Positions 54,069 to 63,659 of a stretch of 64,000 bases of DNA are shown here, piece after piece. Both the position numbers and the translations under genes were made by a program. Positions within the stretch are counted from its first letter, which is position 1; each line of letters opens with the position of its first letter. Under the pieces are notes generated by a model. That model was not told where the DNA came from, ran no database searches, and saw only the letters and a program-made list of their open reading frames with translations. The stretch is from positions 13,386,183 to 13,450,182 of the forward strand of contig OY987238.1 of assembly GCA_963920705.1 (NCBI GenBank). The letters are read 5' to 3'. Source of the DNA: Odiellus spinosus (lineage: Eukaryota; Arthropoda; Arachnida; Opiliones; Phalangiidae).

Positions 54069-54539
54069 TAAATTTTTTTAACTTAATTATTTAGTTCATG
54101 AAATTCATCTTTAAAGATTTTGCAAAAATTGTACCAAATAATTATCTTCTGGTATAGAAGATACGTTTGCATGATGGTATTGAAAAGGGAAACCAAGTTT
54201 TAGGGTCTATTTTTTCTTAGCTTCGTCTACTACCCGAAGCCCAGTCAAGCAGCAGCATATTTCCCAGGCTTTAAAAAGTAAAGGGAGCATGGGAAAAAAA
54301 GCATATATTGTTATTTTCTAGTATATGCACGCGAGAACACTAGCCAGAGCTAAAAAATATATATTTTTCGTTTTTCCTGGGTCTGCTGCCCCAGCTATCA
54401 AATTCCCAAGTCAGCCCCTCGTGGCCCCTAGGGGCATGAGCCCCCCCTCTCTCTCCTCTTTCCTTATTCTATCCAAAATGCATCCGGAGAAACCAAAACA
54501 ATATAAGCAAGACCACTTGGAAAACGAGAGACAACGGGA
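54069..54539. other. Unassigned sequence
   Basis: No repeat recognised. The 77-codon frame at 54325-54558 is proline/serine-rich by composition without a recognised domain. Confidence 0.3.
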
Positions 54540-54690
54540 AAGTATTTGGGCCATTTAATTCATTATGGAAACAAAATTTCGGCTACTTAACTCATAATGG
54601 AAACGTATTATGACTCATGAAAACGTTGGGCCCCTTACATCATCATTGAAAAGATGTTGGGCCCCTTAAATAATCATGGAAACATAAAAG
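54540..54690. repeat. Degenerate tandem repeat, GGGCCCCTTAAATAATCATGGAAAC
   Basis: About four units of 36-45 bp each containing TCAT.ATGGAAAC and, in the later units, TTGGGCCCCTTA (54546-54690). Too diverged to define further. Confidence 0.55.
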
Positions 54691-55908
54691 GACCAGCTAA
54701 CTATAAATTTCCTATAACTAATCACAGAAACATAGAAAGGTTTCCATACAAGATGAGAGCTATGCCTATTAACAAGAGACACCTATCTTAAAGATAAAAC
54801 ATGAATAACAAAGCCTGGTGTTCAACAGCGTCCTCTAACGGCAAACAAAACAACGCAACCAAATGAAAAAACTAACAAAAACACGTGTCTGCATATTCTT
54901 TAGCAATAGCAGCCACGTATGAGGTTGTTATTGTTAGACCTAGATGAAAGTAAGAACCCTGAAAACCTTTTGATAGTGTTGAACATAAACCGGACATAAA
55001 CCCGTGGAAAAAGCTGTCTCATCCGTCTCTGAGAGAGCTAGGGAGAGGATAGAGTTTGTTGGAGTGTGGGGTTGAGCTTGGTGGAAGGGACCAAAAGGTC
55101 CTAAAAGTGGGCAGTCTCCTAGCCACCGCATCTGAGGCCTAGAAGTCCCTGTATGGTTATACCTCTTTCAATTCATTTCTTTTTTTCGTGGCATTCATAG
55201 CGTCCCCTTCTGGATGTTTTAAATCCATCGTTCTTATTGAAAAGAGTTCGAATAAGACTTACATTTCAAATGAGAAGTTAGTACCCCGAGGCTAAAAAAG
55301 ACCGTTGCCAAAACCGATATTTTTTCAGGTCCATTTGACTACGAGTATAAACAGCGCCCTTCCAAATGTTTTAGAAGTTATAAAATCTACGTAATAGCTT
55401 CTTAAAGAGGGGCTAACCACTCTTGAAAATTTTGTACACTTGATTCTACATTTCAAGTGAGTCCAAAATATTTAATTTAACTCAGATTTTCATTTTCGCT
55501 TACCTCAGAAAGACTAATAATAATAATATATTTTTTTGGTACATATACCAATGATTATAAAAAAATATATCTACGTAAATAAATATAAATTATAGTAGTT
55601 AAAAAACTCACCGATGTGTAAATTAATTCATCACATTTTGCACTCGTGATATCGCCCGCACAATCCCCCCCACACTTCCTAGGCATAGTTTAGTAGATAA
55701 TCGTAGCTATACCTTGTACGAGGCTTAGCTCAATGACAATGCAAAACGTTTTTTCTTCAATTTGGTATTCAAATTCACGATACCCACGGCAATTTTTGTT
55801 CAAATTAGATAATATACAAGCTAAACTAACTTTTACCGATAAATTTGGATGATTAACTTCAAATATTTCGACAAGTTCAATGAAAATAATCTTCGCGATG
55901 AAGAGACG
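54691..55908. other. Unassigned sequence
   Basis: About 1.2 kb. CAGCGTCCTCTAACGGCAAA at 54828 recurs at 10163. The 63-codon minus frame at 54940-55131 has no recognised domain. No repeat family called. Confidence 0.3.
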
Positions 55909-55917
55909 CGTCTCTAC

Positions 55918-55921
<4 letters not shown>
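55909..55921. repeat. Target-site duplication of the SINE, copy 1
   Basis: CGTCTCTACGTTT; repeated exactly at 56243-56255. It abuts the T run that is the SINE tail complement. Confidence 0.9.
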
Positions 55922-55948
<27 letters not shown>

Positions 55949-56242
55949 CGGCGTGTAACGTAACGTCTTTACGCCCGGACAGCGGCCGCGATTGCGAACC
56001 AGGTGTGGCGCCAAGGCGTAAGGCCTTGAGCAACTCAGTGATGGTAAGTAACTACGCAGGGATGAGGACTGGGAATTGCCCACGCCACGGAAGGAGATGG
56101 GAATGGGGAAGAGGAAGGACCATTCCGTCGCGGACCATTCGCAACACTCCCTATGGGCAAGGGACCTGCGATTCGAGCAGGACAACACCCAGACCTTGCC
56201 ACTGAGACGCCAGTTTACAGGAGTGCGCCACCACTCCCGGCA
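55922..56242 (-). mobile_element. SINE with 7SL-like head, poly-A tail and 13-bp target duplication
   Basis: Minus-strand, about 321 bp, ending in about 28 A (plus-strand T run up to 55948) and bounded by a perfect 13-bp duplication, the hallmark of LINE-driven retroposition. The head (from 56242) reads TGCCGGGAGTGGTGGCGCAC. Nucleotides 6-23 form a 6-bp stem GGAGTG/CACTCC with loop GTGGCG, followed by TGTAAAC; the 5' hairpin of animal 7SL RNA, as I recall it, has GGCGCG/CGTGCC, the same GTGGCG loop and TGTA. At nt 62-78 CCTGC-TCGAATC-GCAGG resembles a tRNA T-arm or Pol III B box. The body is markedly G+C-rich. Open frames on both strands (55849-56288) are shadows. Family identity is unknown. 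Confidence 0.85.
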
Positions 56243-56255
56243 CGTCTCTACGTTT
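56243..56255. repeat. Target-site duplication of the SINE, copy 2
   Basis: CGTCTCTACGTTT, exact copy of 55909-55921. The intact duplication suggests a young insertion. Confidence 0.9.
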
Positions 56256-56369
56256 GATTCACGACCGGCCTCATTGTCGTTGATCTAGCAGATTTCAAAC
56301 GCTAGACCTACGACGCGTTATAGAAGTATGAACTACTTGGAGAGCTATTTAAAATAGCAGACTAACGAA

Positions 56370-56581
56370 TAGACTTTTTGCTGCGCCTTATGAAGGGGGC
56401 GGCCATTTTGCCCGTTCCCCTTAGTTCGCCCCCCCAATCCGCCATTTTGGTAACCCAGAAACGAGTAGACAGAGCCACTACCACCTCGTTTCTGGGTGAC
56501 CAAAATGGCGGATTGGGGGGTCGAAACTAAGGGGAACGGAAAAAATGGCAGCTCCCTTCATAAGGCGCGGCAAAAAGTCTA
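56370..56581. mobile_element. 212-bp hairpin MITE (TA-flanked)
   Basis: TAGACTTTTTGCTGCGCCTT and AAGGCGCGGCAAAAAGTCTA are the tips; the arms then pair nearly throughout, through GAAGGGGGCGGCCATTTTG.. / ..AAAATGGCAGCTCCCTTC and CCAATCCGCCATTTTGGT / ACCAAAATGGCGGATTGG, leaving a centre of about 25 bp between two CAGAAACGAG/CTCGTTTCTG arms. TA tips suggest a mariner-like origin. It contains the YY1-like word GCCATTTTGG in both arms. Confidence 0.9.
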
Positions 56582-56765
56582 TATATTGTGTATAATTAAT
56601 GAAACTTACGAATTGAAATTTAATTATAAAATATAAACAAAATTATATTAATAATAATAATATTATTGATAATAATAATGATAATATTAATATTAATAAA
56701 AGGAAATCACAAATAAATAAATACAGAATATTTGTTTGACTTGATCAAAGTATTGATCGAAGATT

Positions 56766-56946
56766 TATCGAGTATATATCGAACGTTATCGAGTATATAT
56801 CGAACAATTATCGAGTATATATCGAACAATTATCGAGTATATCGAACAATTATCGAGTATATATCGAACGTTATCGAGTATATATCGAACAATTATCGAG
56901 TATATCGAACAATTATCGAGCATATATCGAACAATTATCGAGTATT
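56766..56946. repeat. Minisatellite, 19-22 bp unit (TATCGAGTATATATCGAACAAT)
   Basis: About eight units of ATCGAGTATATATCGAACAATT, some lacking TATA or using CGTT for CAATT. The word TATCGAGTA persists in scattered form to about 57075, where CTCGAT/ATCGAG words remain dense. The frame at 56732-56980 (YRTIIEYISNN) is translation of the array. Confidence 0.9.
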
Positions 56947-58097
56947 TTTATTATTAATAATCGATATTCGTCAAAATTAATAAAATATTTTTAATCGAGT
57001 ATCGTTATGAGTACTCGATCGAGTAACTCGATTCAAACGAGTAATCGTATCGATAATCGACTAGTTACTCGATACAACCTTCATTATTTGCATTTTACGA
57101 GATACGCCTTAGAAAACTGATAGATTTGGTTCGATTTATAAACTGTAATATACAATAGGTTCCTTATAAAACCAAAGCCAAAAATCCGAATCCAAAATCA
57201 ATAAATATGGGACGTGTTAAAGTGGTGAATACCGAATGGAATAAAAAATTGTAGCCCACGTTTTGATCTAAAAATGACCTTTTTTTCTTTATTTTTGGTT
57301 AGAATTTATAGCGAGTTAGTTTCAAGTTGGCGGGAAAAAGTACGACTGTGATGCCAAGTAGTTTCTACAAAGAAGAATTCTCCGGTGATGTATTTGAGAT
57401 CATTTTTCTTTCCGCGCTAGCGCTAGCTCTTGAGCTTCCTTTTCTTTCAGAGATGCGGGGCTATACCCTTTTCTAAATTATACCCAAAAGAGTTTTAAAG
57501 GCAGCCAGAAGTTCTCTTTCGTGTCAAATCATGCATTGAAACCCTAGGATATTAATTTTAGGAACTCCGAGCCCAGTCACCTAGCTAGCTAGGAACCCCC
57601 AAAACTTCTTTCAAGCCATTTAATTCCGAGAAATCATTTTCTATTCCCGAAAAGTATGAGGGGAAAAAATAAATGTTAAAAAAAAACATGGTCATTTGTC
57701 ACAAAAAAAGGTTTCTTTTTTATTAACACCCCAAAGACCAAGGTTCTTTTTCGAAGGGTTTCTAACTCAATAAAATAAGTCTAGTTAGGCTATATTTGTC
57801 GGTGGAAACTATGGCGTGTCACCAAAACCAACAAATTTCAAGTCTAAGGATTCGAATTTTCAGAGATCGTAAATTATTAATTTTTACCTTATGAAGTCTA
57901 TCATTCATAATTATAACAAAACAAATTTAAATACAATAGATAGATACATCTTTTGCGAAACAGATTTCAATGAAATTTCCAGGTTTCCAAAAATATTTCC
58001 ATGAAATTTTCAGGTCCAAGTACATACTTAATAACATTAAGACACCCTGAAGTGGTTTTATTCAACCCATTTCGAGCAAATATGCCCAAATCTCAGA
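56947..58097. other. Unassigned sequence
   Basis: After the ATCGAG-rich stretch (to about 57075) nothing is recognised. GCGCTAGCGCTAGC at 57415 is a small palindrome. Before 58098, AATTTCCAGGTTTCC and AATTTTCAGGTCC resemble degenerate words of the next array. Confidence 0.3.
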
Positions 58098-58234
58098 TTT
58101 CCCTGAATTTCACTAATATTTCCCTGAATTTCACTAATATTTCCCTGAATTTCACTAATATTTCCCTGAATTTCACTAATATTTCCCTGAATTTCACTAA
58201 TATTTCCCTGAATTTCACTAATATTTTCCTAAAA
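58098..58234. repeat. Minisatellite, 21-bp unit (TTTCCCTGAATTTCACTAATA)
   Basis: Six and a half nearly identical units. Being a multiple of three it stays open and produces the frame 58001-58237 with repeated SLNFTNI, not a gene. TTCCCTGAA words flank the array and TTTCCCTGAAATATCCAGGT follows it; CCAGGTTTGTATGAACCCTGG at 58262 is a small inverted repeat. Confidence 0.95.
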
Positions 58235-58879
58235 TAACCTATAATTTATTTCCCTGAAATATCCAGGTTTGTATGAACCCTGGCAGAGTTACGATAACTA
58301 CTTTTATCTATATGAGTTTAAACATTATGTATTAATTCGCGTTAACTTTCGTCTATGCCCAGTTTTAAATAAATAAATGCAAGCTTTTGCTTCGGCTTTT
58401 CCAAGAGAATTTCTCTGTCAATTGAAGCCTATTAAAACGTGGGTTTAAACGAAAAACTTTATTTTAATAGCCTTTATTCTCCATATTTAATTGCTCTACT
58501 GTTGTAATAAAATTTTCCTGATAAAAAACGACTTGAGTGTTATTAATAGTGATGATTGAACAAGTATTCGAGCACGATTTTCGATAAACAAAACGTTTTA
58601 AAGAAACTATAATAAAAATAGTTATAAATATTATTTCGTGATCATAGCGTGCGTGGAGGGAAATTCCAAGGGAAAGAATACTAAAAGGAAGGTGAAAAGG
58701 TCATTCAAATTATAAAATTAAAACTAATTTTATATATTTAGATGTTTAATAATTAAAACCCCAGTTAATTTCAAAGTTTGCGGTTTGAGCTCGCTAAGCC
58801 TAAATTTATTTTTAGACTGTTAGTTAAAATGTCCGAATATTTAATCTAATCAAAGAGATTACTAAAATTTCGCGCGTTT
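58235..58879. other. Unassigned sequence
   Basis: No recognised repeat or gene; AAAAGGAAGGTGAAAAGG at 58683 is weakly TTAA-class-like. Confidence 0.3.
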
Positions 58880-59095
58880 TTGCAACCTAATAACAATTAA
58901 TTAAATCAGTCTAATCCAACAATAAAAAAAATACAATTAAATATTAAACTAGAAATAAATTTTAAACTTACCATCAAAATAGGCTTAGCTGGATTCATGG
59001 ATATCCTGAATCAAATGTTATTGGAACGACGGTCCTTTCCTCATTTTCAGGATCTCCGTGAATCCAGCTAAGCCTATTTTCCTGGTAAGTTTTAA
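58880..59095. mobile_element. MITE family E, core and both arms, outer ends decayed
   Basis: From TGCAACCTAATAACAATTAA..CTAATCCAACAATAAA through AAATATTAAACTAGAAATAA and AATAGGCTTAGCTGGATTCA to the mirrored TGAATCCAGCTAAGCCTATT..GGTAAGTTTTAATTTT. The core spacer again contains a second inverted pair (GGATATCCTGAA / TTCAGGATCTCC). Confidence 0.8.
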
Positions 59096-59590
59096 TTTTA
59101 CCATTTTACGAATATTTCAAAATTAAGAAATTTAAAAACTTGGGGGGGAAAATGAATTAAAATAAACTTAAAATTAATTCAAGTGAAAACGCATCTTTTT
59201 CAACCTCTATTTAAAGTCACGGTGTTTATGGCAGGTGTTAACAAGAGAAATTAATAGGAAGAACATGATCTCTCGTTTTAAAAGTTTGATATGTTCATAT
59301 GTGCAGACTACATGAATTACAGACACGACCATTCCGAATTACGCCAAAACACTTCACAAAAAGCTAAATTATATAAATATACCCTTTTCTATTTCAATTT
59401 GAAAGATCCTGTTGAGGCCTAGCTACGCATGCGCGCTGTCAACAATGGGAGAGTTTTTTTTATCGAAGAATGGTTTGACCTACACGAAATCTATAATAAT
59501 GTTTTCAGCAAATATTTATTTAAACAGCTGTAATACCAAAGAGTTCTTCAAGATTCGATTCGTGTGGCGAACTTAAAGGTAGAATGAAAC
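59096..59590. other. Unassigned sequence ending in a TTAA-type terminus
   Basis: TTAAAGGTAGAATGAAACAC at 59573 is a family E-like left end directly preceding the family D copy, paralleling the E-then-D order at 30505-30579. Nothing else recognised. Confidence 0.35.
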
Positions 59591-59877
59591 ACTAGCATTT
59601 CTTAATCGATTTGAAACGGTAAAATCAAATCGATATTCAAATCGCAATGTATCGTTTTAAGCGTCACGCGTTCACGTATTATCTTTATAAATCGATTTAA
59701 TGTAGCTTCATCTATCGGTTGTTGAAACCAGCCGAATTGGTATGAAACTGGTTCCCGAAGCAGTTTCGAGAAATCGAATCAAATCGATTTGATAAAAGAC
59801 GGTTTCCCGTTCACACGACTCTATGGTAACGTTTTGAAACGGTTTAAATCGATTTCAAGGCCTAGTATGAACGCGGT
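59591..59877 (-). mobile_element. MITE family D, near-complete copy
   Basis: Minus orientation: CCGCGTTCATACTAGGCCTT, AATCGATTTAAACCGTTTCA, GAACGGGAAACCGTCTTTTA, CTGCTTCGGGAACCAGTTTC, CGGCTGGTTTCAACAACCGA.., GCGTGAACGCGTGACGCTTA-like block and AAATCGATTAAGAAATGCTAG at the far end. The GTGTGACCGTAGC terminus is absent. Confidence 0.85.
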
Positions 59878-59935
59878 TATATTCAAAATTGTATACCTTT
59901 AGGTTGACGCGATTTCAAGAAATCATAAAATTAAA

Positions 59936-60244
59936 TTAAATAAGTACTTTTACGAGAAATACCGCGCGAAAGCGACTTTATTACTGCTGCCAGAACGCGT
60001 GAGAATCAACTGTATGCGAATTAAAACAATGGCGACCATATAATGACGTAGTAATGCGTTTTTAATTTTAAAAATTTTTTAAATTTCGAAAATGGTGATT
60101 ATAAAATATGTATTTTTACTGTCATGTTAATTTTGTTATACGACATATGTATATATATTTCGAATCGTTTTTTAACGATCAACCCGAAAATACGGCTCAA
60201 ATTACATTTAGAGTTCGTGAAAAACGGTGAGAGCCTAACTTTAA
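59936..60244 (+). mobile_element. MITE family F, near-complete copy
   Basis: ATAAGTACTTTTACGAGAAA, CCGCGCGAAAGCGACTTTAT, CGCGTGAGAATCAACTGTAT, a shortened ACCATATAATGACGTAGTAA block, AATGGTGATTATAAAATATG, TCGTTTTTTAACGATCAACC and the end GAGAGCCTAACTTTAA at 60244. It keeps the empty AATGGTGATTATAAAATATG site hit by the A copy at 20690. Confidence 0.85.
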
Positions 60245-60801
60245 CTTAATTTCAATCGATATAATTTGAAAGTCGATCAATCGAAAGAAAATCTTTGGAT
60301 TGCGTGAAAAATCTTGTAATTAAAATTGTAAAACTTAATTCAACTTCGACTTAAGTGTTATTATAATGCATTATAATAGATTAAATATCTTGCAGACGAC
60401 AAAATAAAAAGTTAAAGAGTAGACGAAAAGTTTTCTTCACGCGTTTCCAAGAAGCTCTTATCGTAATTACGATATTCTTGGTGCTGGAAAAAGATTATAC
60501 TATAATTTTAACTTAAAGAAATAAGGTAAAGAGAAATCCCATGGTTTTAAATCGCAATCTTAGAACATCCCATTTTTACATTGATTTTTTAAACTAGGGA
60601 ACGTTACTAAAATAAGACAAGTTAAGTATGTCAAAGAGTAAACATCGCTTATATATTCTATGTATTTTATTTAGAGAATATTCTAAGAATTGCGTTTGTT
60701 TGCACTAGAGAGGTTTCAACTTTATAACTTTAAAGGGTTACATACTTTTTGCTTTAATAATTAATCATCAAAATGAAAACGTTGAATAAATTTTATCATG
60801 A
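60245..60801. other. Unassigned AT-rich sequence
   Basis: No recognised repeat or gene. Confidence 0.3.
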
Positions 60802-61225
60802 CAGGGTTGGCACATTTTTTTCAGATCACCTGACTTTTCCAGGTTTTTCCCTGACCTTTTCCAAAGATTTTCCCTGGCTATACTACCCAATTTTCAACCT
60901 TTTATTTTTTATATAATCGCGTTCGCCAAACTTTGTTGCACGCGTATCTTTGTTCTAATCTATACAACTGACAAGGGGTCAGCTGAGAATCTTTTCCGCA
61001 GATAATGATTGTAATTTCCTAGCTTCTCGAAAGATCCCTGATTTTTCCCTGATTTTTTGAAATATCTTAAAATTCCCTGACTTTTTTGGTTCATTTTCCA
61101 ATTCCCTGACTTTTCCCTGACGTTTTTTGGTTTATTTTCAAATTCCCTGATTTTCCCTGACGTTTTTTGGTTCATTTTCAAATTCCCTGACTTTTTCCTG
61201 TTTTCCCTGACCTGTGGTAACCCTG
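60802..61225. mobile_element. hAT-like MITE family G, copy 3
   Basis: CAGGGTTGGCACA at left and TGTGGTAACCCTG at right (after GACC), with CATGA directly on both sides. Contains the CGCGTTCGCCAAACTTTGTT block and GGGGTCAGCTGAGAATCTTT. The right arm has three or four tandem copies of TTTGGTTCATTTTCAAATTCCCTGA-like sequence (61085-61200), more than in copy 1. The frame at 60960-61181 (minus) is a shadow. Confidence 0.85.
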
Positions 61226-61787
61226 CATGACGTCATAATTCAGCTTTTGATAAGGTTAAAAAAAAATCGAAAATAAAAATATTTATATTGTAATGAAATA
61301 AAAAAATATATGTATTAAATATAATTAAATTAAATTTGAAGTCCTCAACCCTTTAAAAGATATTTCCAGTAATTGAAAGTTGCCCCAAGAGATTGCAACG
61401 ACCCGATTTCTTTACGCAGAGATAGTTTTAGTTACAGTTTCAGTTTGCAGCGACTGCAAAGCTATGGATTTGCTGTTAGGTTAAAATTTTATTTAAGCGC
61501 CTTCACCCAATTCCTCAGAATGAAAAGATGTTAAAGTATTAGTTAAAAGCATATATGAAGCTCGGCCTTATATCTAACCTTTTGAGCCTTCTACTCTATT
61601 GAGTCTATTTCATTGGACAGAGAATACGTTCACAAGTGTAAGTGTTTGGTTCGATAATTGATTAAAAGAACGTAAAAGTTAAAAACAATTTCTGATTTTA
61701 TTATAAGGTTAGTAATTAAATCTTCCGTTAAAATGATTAAACATTACAATTAAAACTATTTTAATATCACAATTAATATCTCAATAC
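61226..61787. other. Unassigned sequence
   Basis: No recognised repeat or gene before the array; the last 50 bp already contain CAATTAATATC..ACTGATTAAATATCA words grading into it. Confidence 0.3.
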
Positions 61788-62466
61788 TGATTAAATATCA
61801 CGATTATACTGATTAAATCGCGATTAGACTGATTAAATATCACGATTAAACTGATTAAATCGCGATTAGACTGATTAAATATCACGATTAGACTTACTAA
61901 ATCGCGATTAGACTGATTAAATCGCGATTAGACTGATTAAACCGTGATTAGACTTATTAAATTGCGATTAGACTGATTAAATCGCGATTAGACTGATTAA
62001 ATCGCGATTAGACTGATTAAATCGCGATTAAACTGATTAAATCGCGATTAGACTGATTAAATCGCGATTAGACTGATTAAATCGCGATTAGACTGATTAA
62101 ATATCGCGATTAGACTGATTAAATCGCGATTAGACTGATTAAATATCGCGATTAGACTGATTAAATCGCGATTAGACTGATTAAATCGCGATTAGACTGA
62201 TTAAATCGCGATTAGACTGATTAAATCGCGATTAGACTGATTAAATCGCGATTAGACTGATTAAATCGCGATTAGACTGATTAAATCGCGATTAGACTGA
62301 TTAAATCGCGATTAGACTGATTAAATCGCGATTAGACTGATTAAATCGCGATTAGACTGATTAAATCGCGATTAGACTGATTAAATCGCGATTAGACTGA
62401 TTAAATCGCGATTAGACTGATTAAATCGCGATTAAAATGATTACATCGCGATAAAACTGATTAAAT
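61788..62466. repeat. Minisatellite, 20-bp unit (ATTAAATCGCGATTAGACTG)
   Basis: About 33 units. The first third mixes ATATCACGATTA and ATCGCGATTA variants; the last two-thirds are almost perfectly homogeneous. Every standard unit contains the 10-bp palindrome AATCGCGATT, giving one CpG-containing TCGCGA site per 20 bp, i.e. about two helical turns. Confidence 0.97.
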
Positions 62467-62899
62467 AACTGGGGCCAAAATTAATTATTCGATTAAATGA
62501 ACACCAAAAAGAGTCCTAAGTGTATTGACCCTCGGTCCTTGCCAGCAATCAAAGAATTGTTAGACATGTCACGTGATTTCCGAACCAATTAATCGAATTG
62601 AACAAAACCACTTAAAAGTCTGGTTGATCTATCGAGGAAGTAACTCGAATGATATTATTCCATTTAAAGACCCGGAAGTGAAACGTTTCCGGCGGAATAA
62701 TTTCAAGTTTCAATTTCCTTCGTAGCGATAAAAACAGGAACCGGACACAATTACAAGATCTAGACTGAACCAAAAAAACCTCCGAACTATAAAAGCTTGA
62801 TTTCTAAATGTTTTACGATAATCGCGTTTTGACAAAATAAATTACTAAAAATCTGAATTAAATTATTGTCCATAAATTTAAATACCCTGGATCACTAAA
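62467..62899. other. Unassigned sequence
   Basis: No recognised repeat or gene. Confidence 0.3.
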
Positions 62900-63659
62900 G
62901 CCGCGTTCATACTAAGCCTTAGAATCGATTTAAACTGTTTAAAAATGTTTCGCTAGAGTCGTGTGAAAGGGAAACCGTCTTCTATCAAATCTCGAAACTG
63001 CTTCGGGAACCAGTTTCGTACCGATTCGGTTTCAACAACCAATAAGCCGCGTTCATACTATAGGCCTTGGAATCGATTTAAACCGTCTCAAAACGTTTCG
63101 TTAGAGTCATATGAACGGGAAACCGTCTTTTCTCTAATCGATATGATTCAATTTCTCGAAACTGCTTCGGGAACCAGTTTCGTACCGATTCGGTTTCAAC
63201 AACCAATAAGCCGCGTTCATACTAGGCCTTAGAATCGATTTAAACCGTTTCAAAACGTTTCCCTAGATTCGTGTGAACGGGAAACCGTCCTTTCTCTAAT
63301 CGATATGATTCAATTTCTCGAAACTGCTTCGGGAACCAGTTTCGTACCGATTCGGTTTCAATAACCAATAAGCCGCGTTCATACTAGGCCTTGGAATCGA
63401 TTTAAACCGTTTCAAAACGTATCTCTGGGGTCGTGTAAACGGGAAACCGTCTTTTCAGGAATCGATTTGAATCGATTTCTCGAAACTGCTTCGGGAACCA
63501 GTTTCGTACCGATTCCGCTGGTTTCAACAACCGATAGATGAAGCTACGATAAATCGATTTATAAACATAACGCGTGAACGCGTGACGTTTAAAACGATTC
63601 CTGGCGATTTGAAAATCGGTTTGATTTTACCATTTCAAATCGATTAAGTGTGACCGTAG
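62900..63659 (+). mobile_element. MITE family D with its left part tandemly quadrupled
   Basis: The left segment GCCGCGTTCATACTA..CTGCTTCGGGAACCAGTTTC..GGTTTCAACAACCAATAA occurs at 62900, 63046 and 63210 (146, 164 and 162 bp), and a fourth copy from 63372 continues into the full element with GATAACATAACG-like block, GCGTGAACGCGTGACG, TCGATTAAGTGTGACCGTAGC. TAAA flanks both outer ends (CTAAAG before, TAAAG after). The 89-codon frame at 62963-63232 is a shadow. Confidence 0.9.

Noticed and set aside
56165-56181. tRNA gene from the T-arm-like CCTGC-TCGAATC-GCAGG
   Set aside because: No acceptor, D or anticodon arms with the right spacing surround it; it is interpreted as a Pol III B-box-like part of the SINE.
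55849-56288. Overlapping frames of 118, 103 and 70 codons on both strands
   Set aside because: They lie in the G+C-rich SINE body, where stops are rarer, and use its poly-T/poly-A tail as runs of F or K.
56732-58237. Frames with repeated YRTIIEYISNN and SLNFTNI
   Set aside because: Translations of minisatellites at 56766-56946 and 58098-58234.
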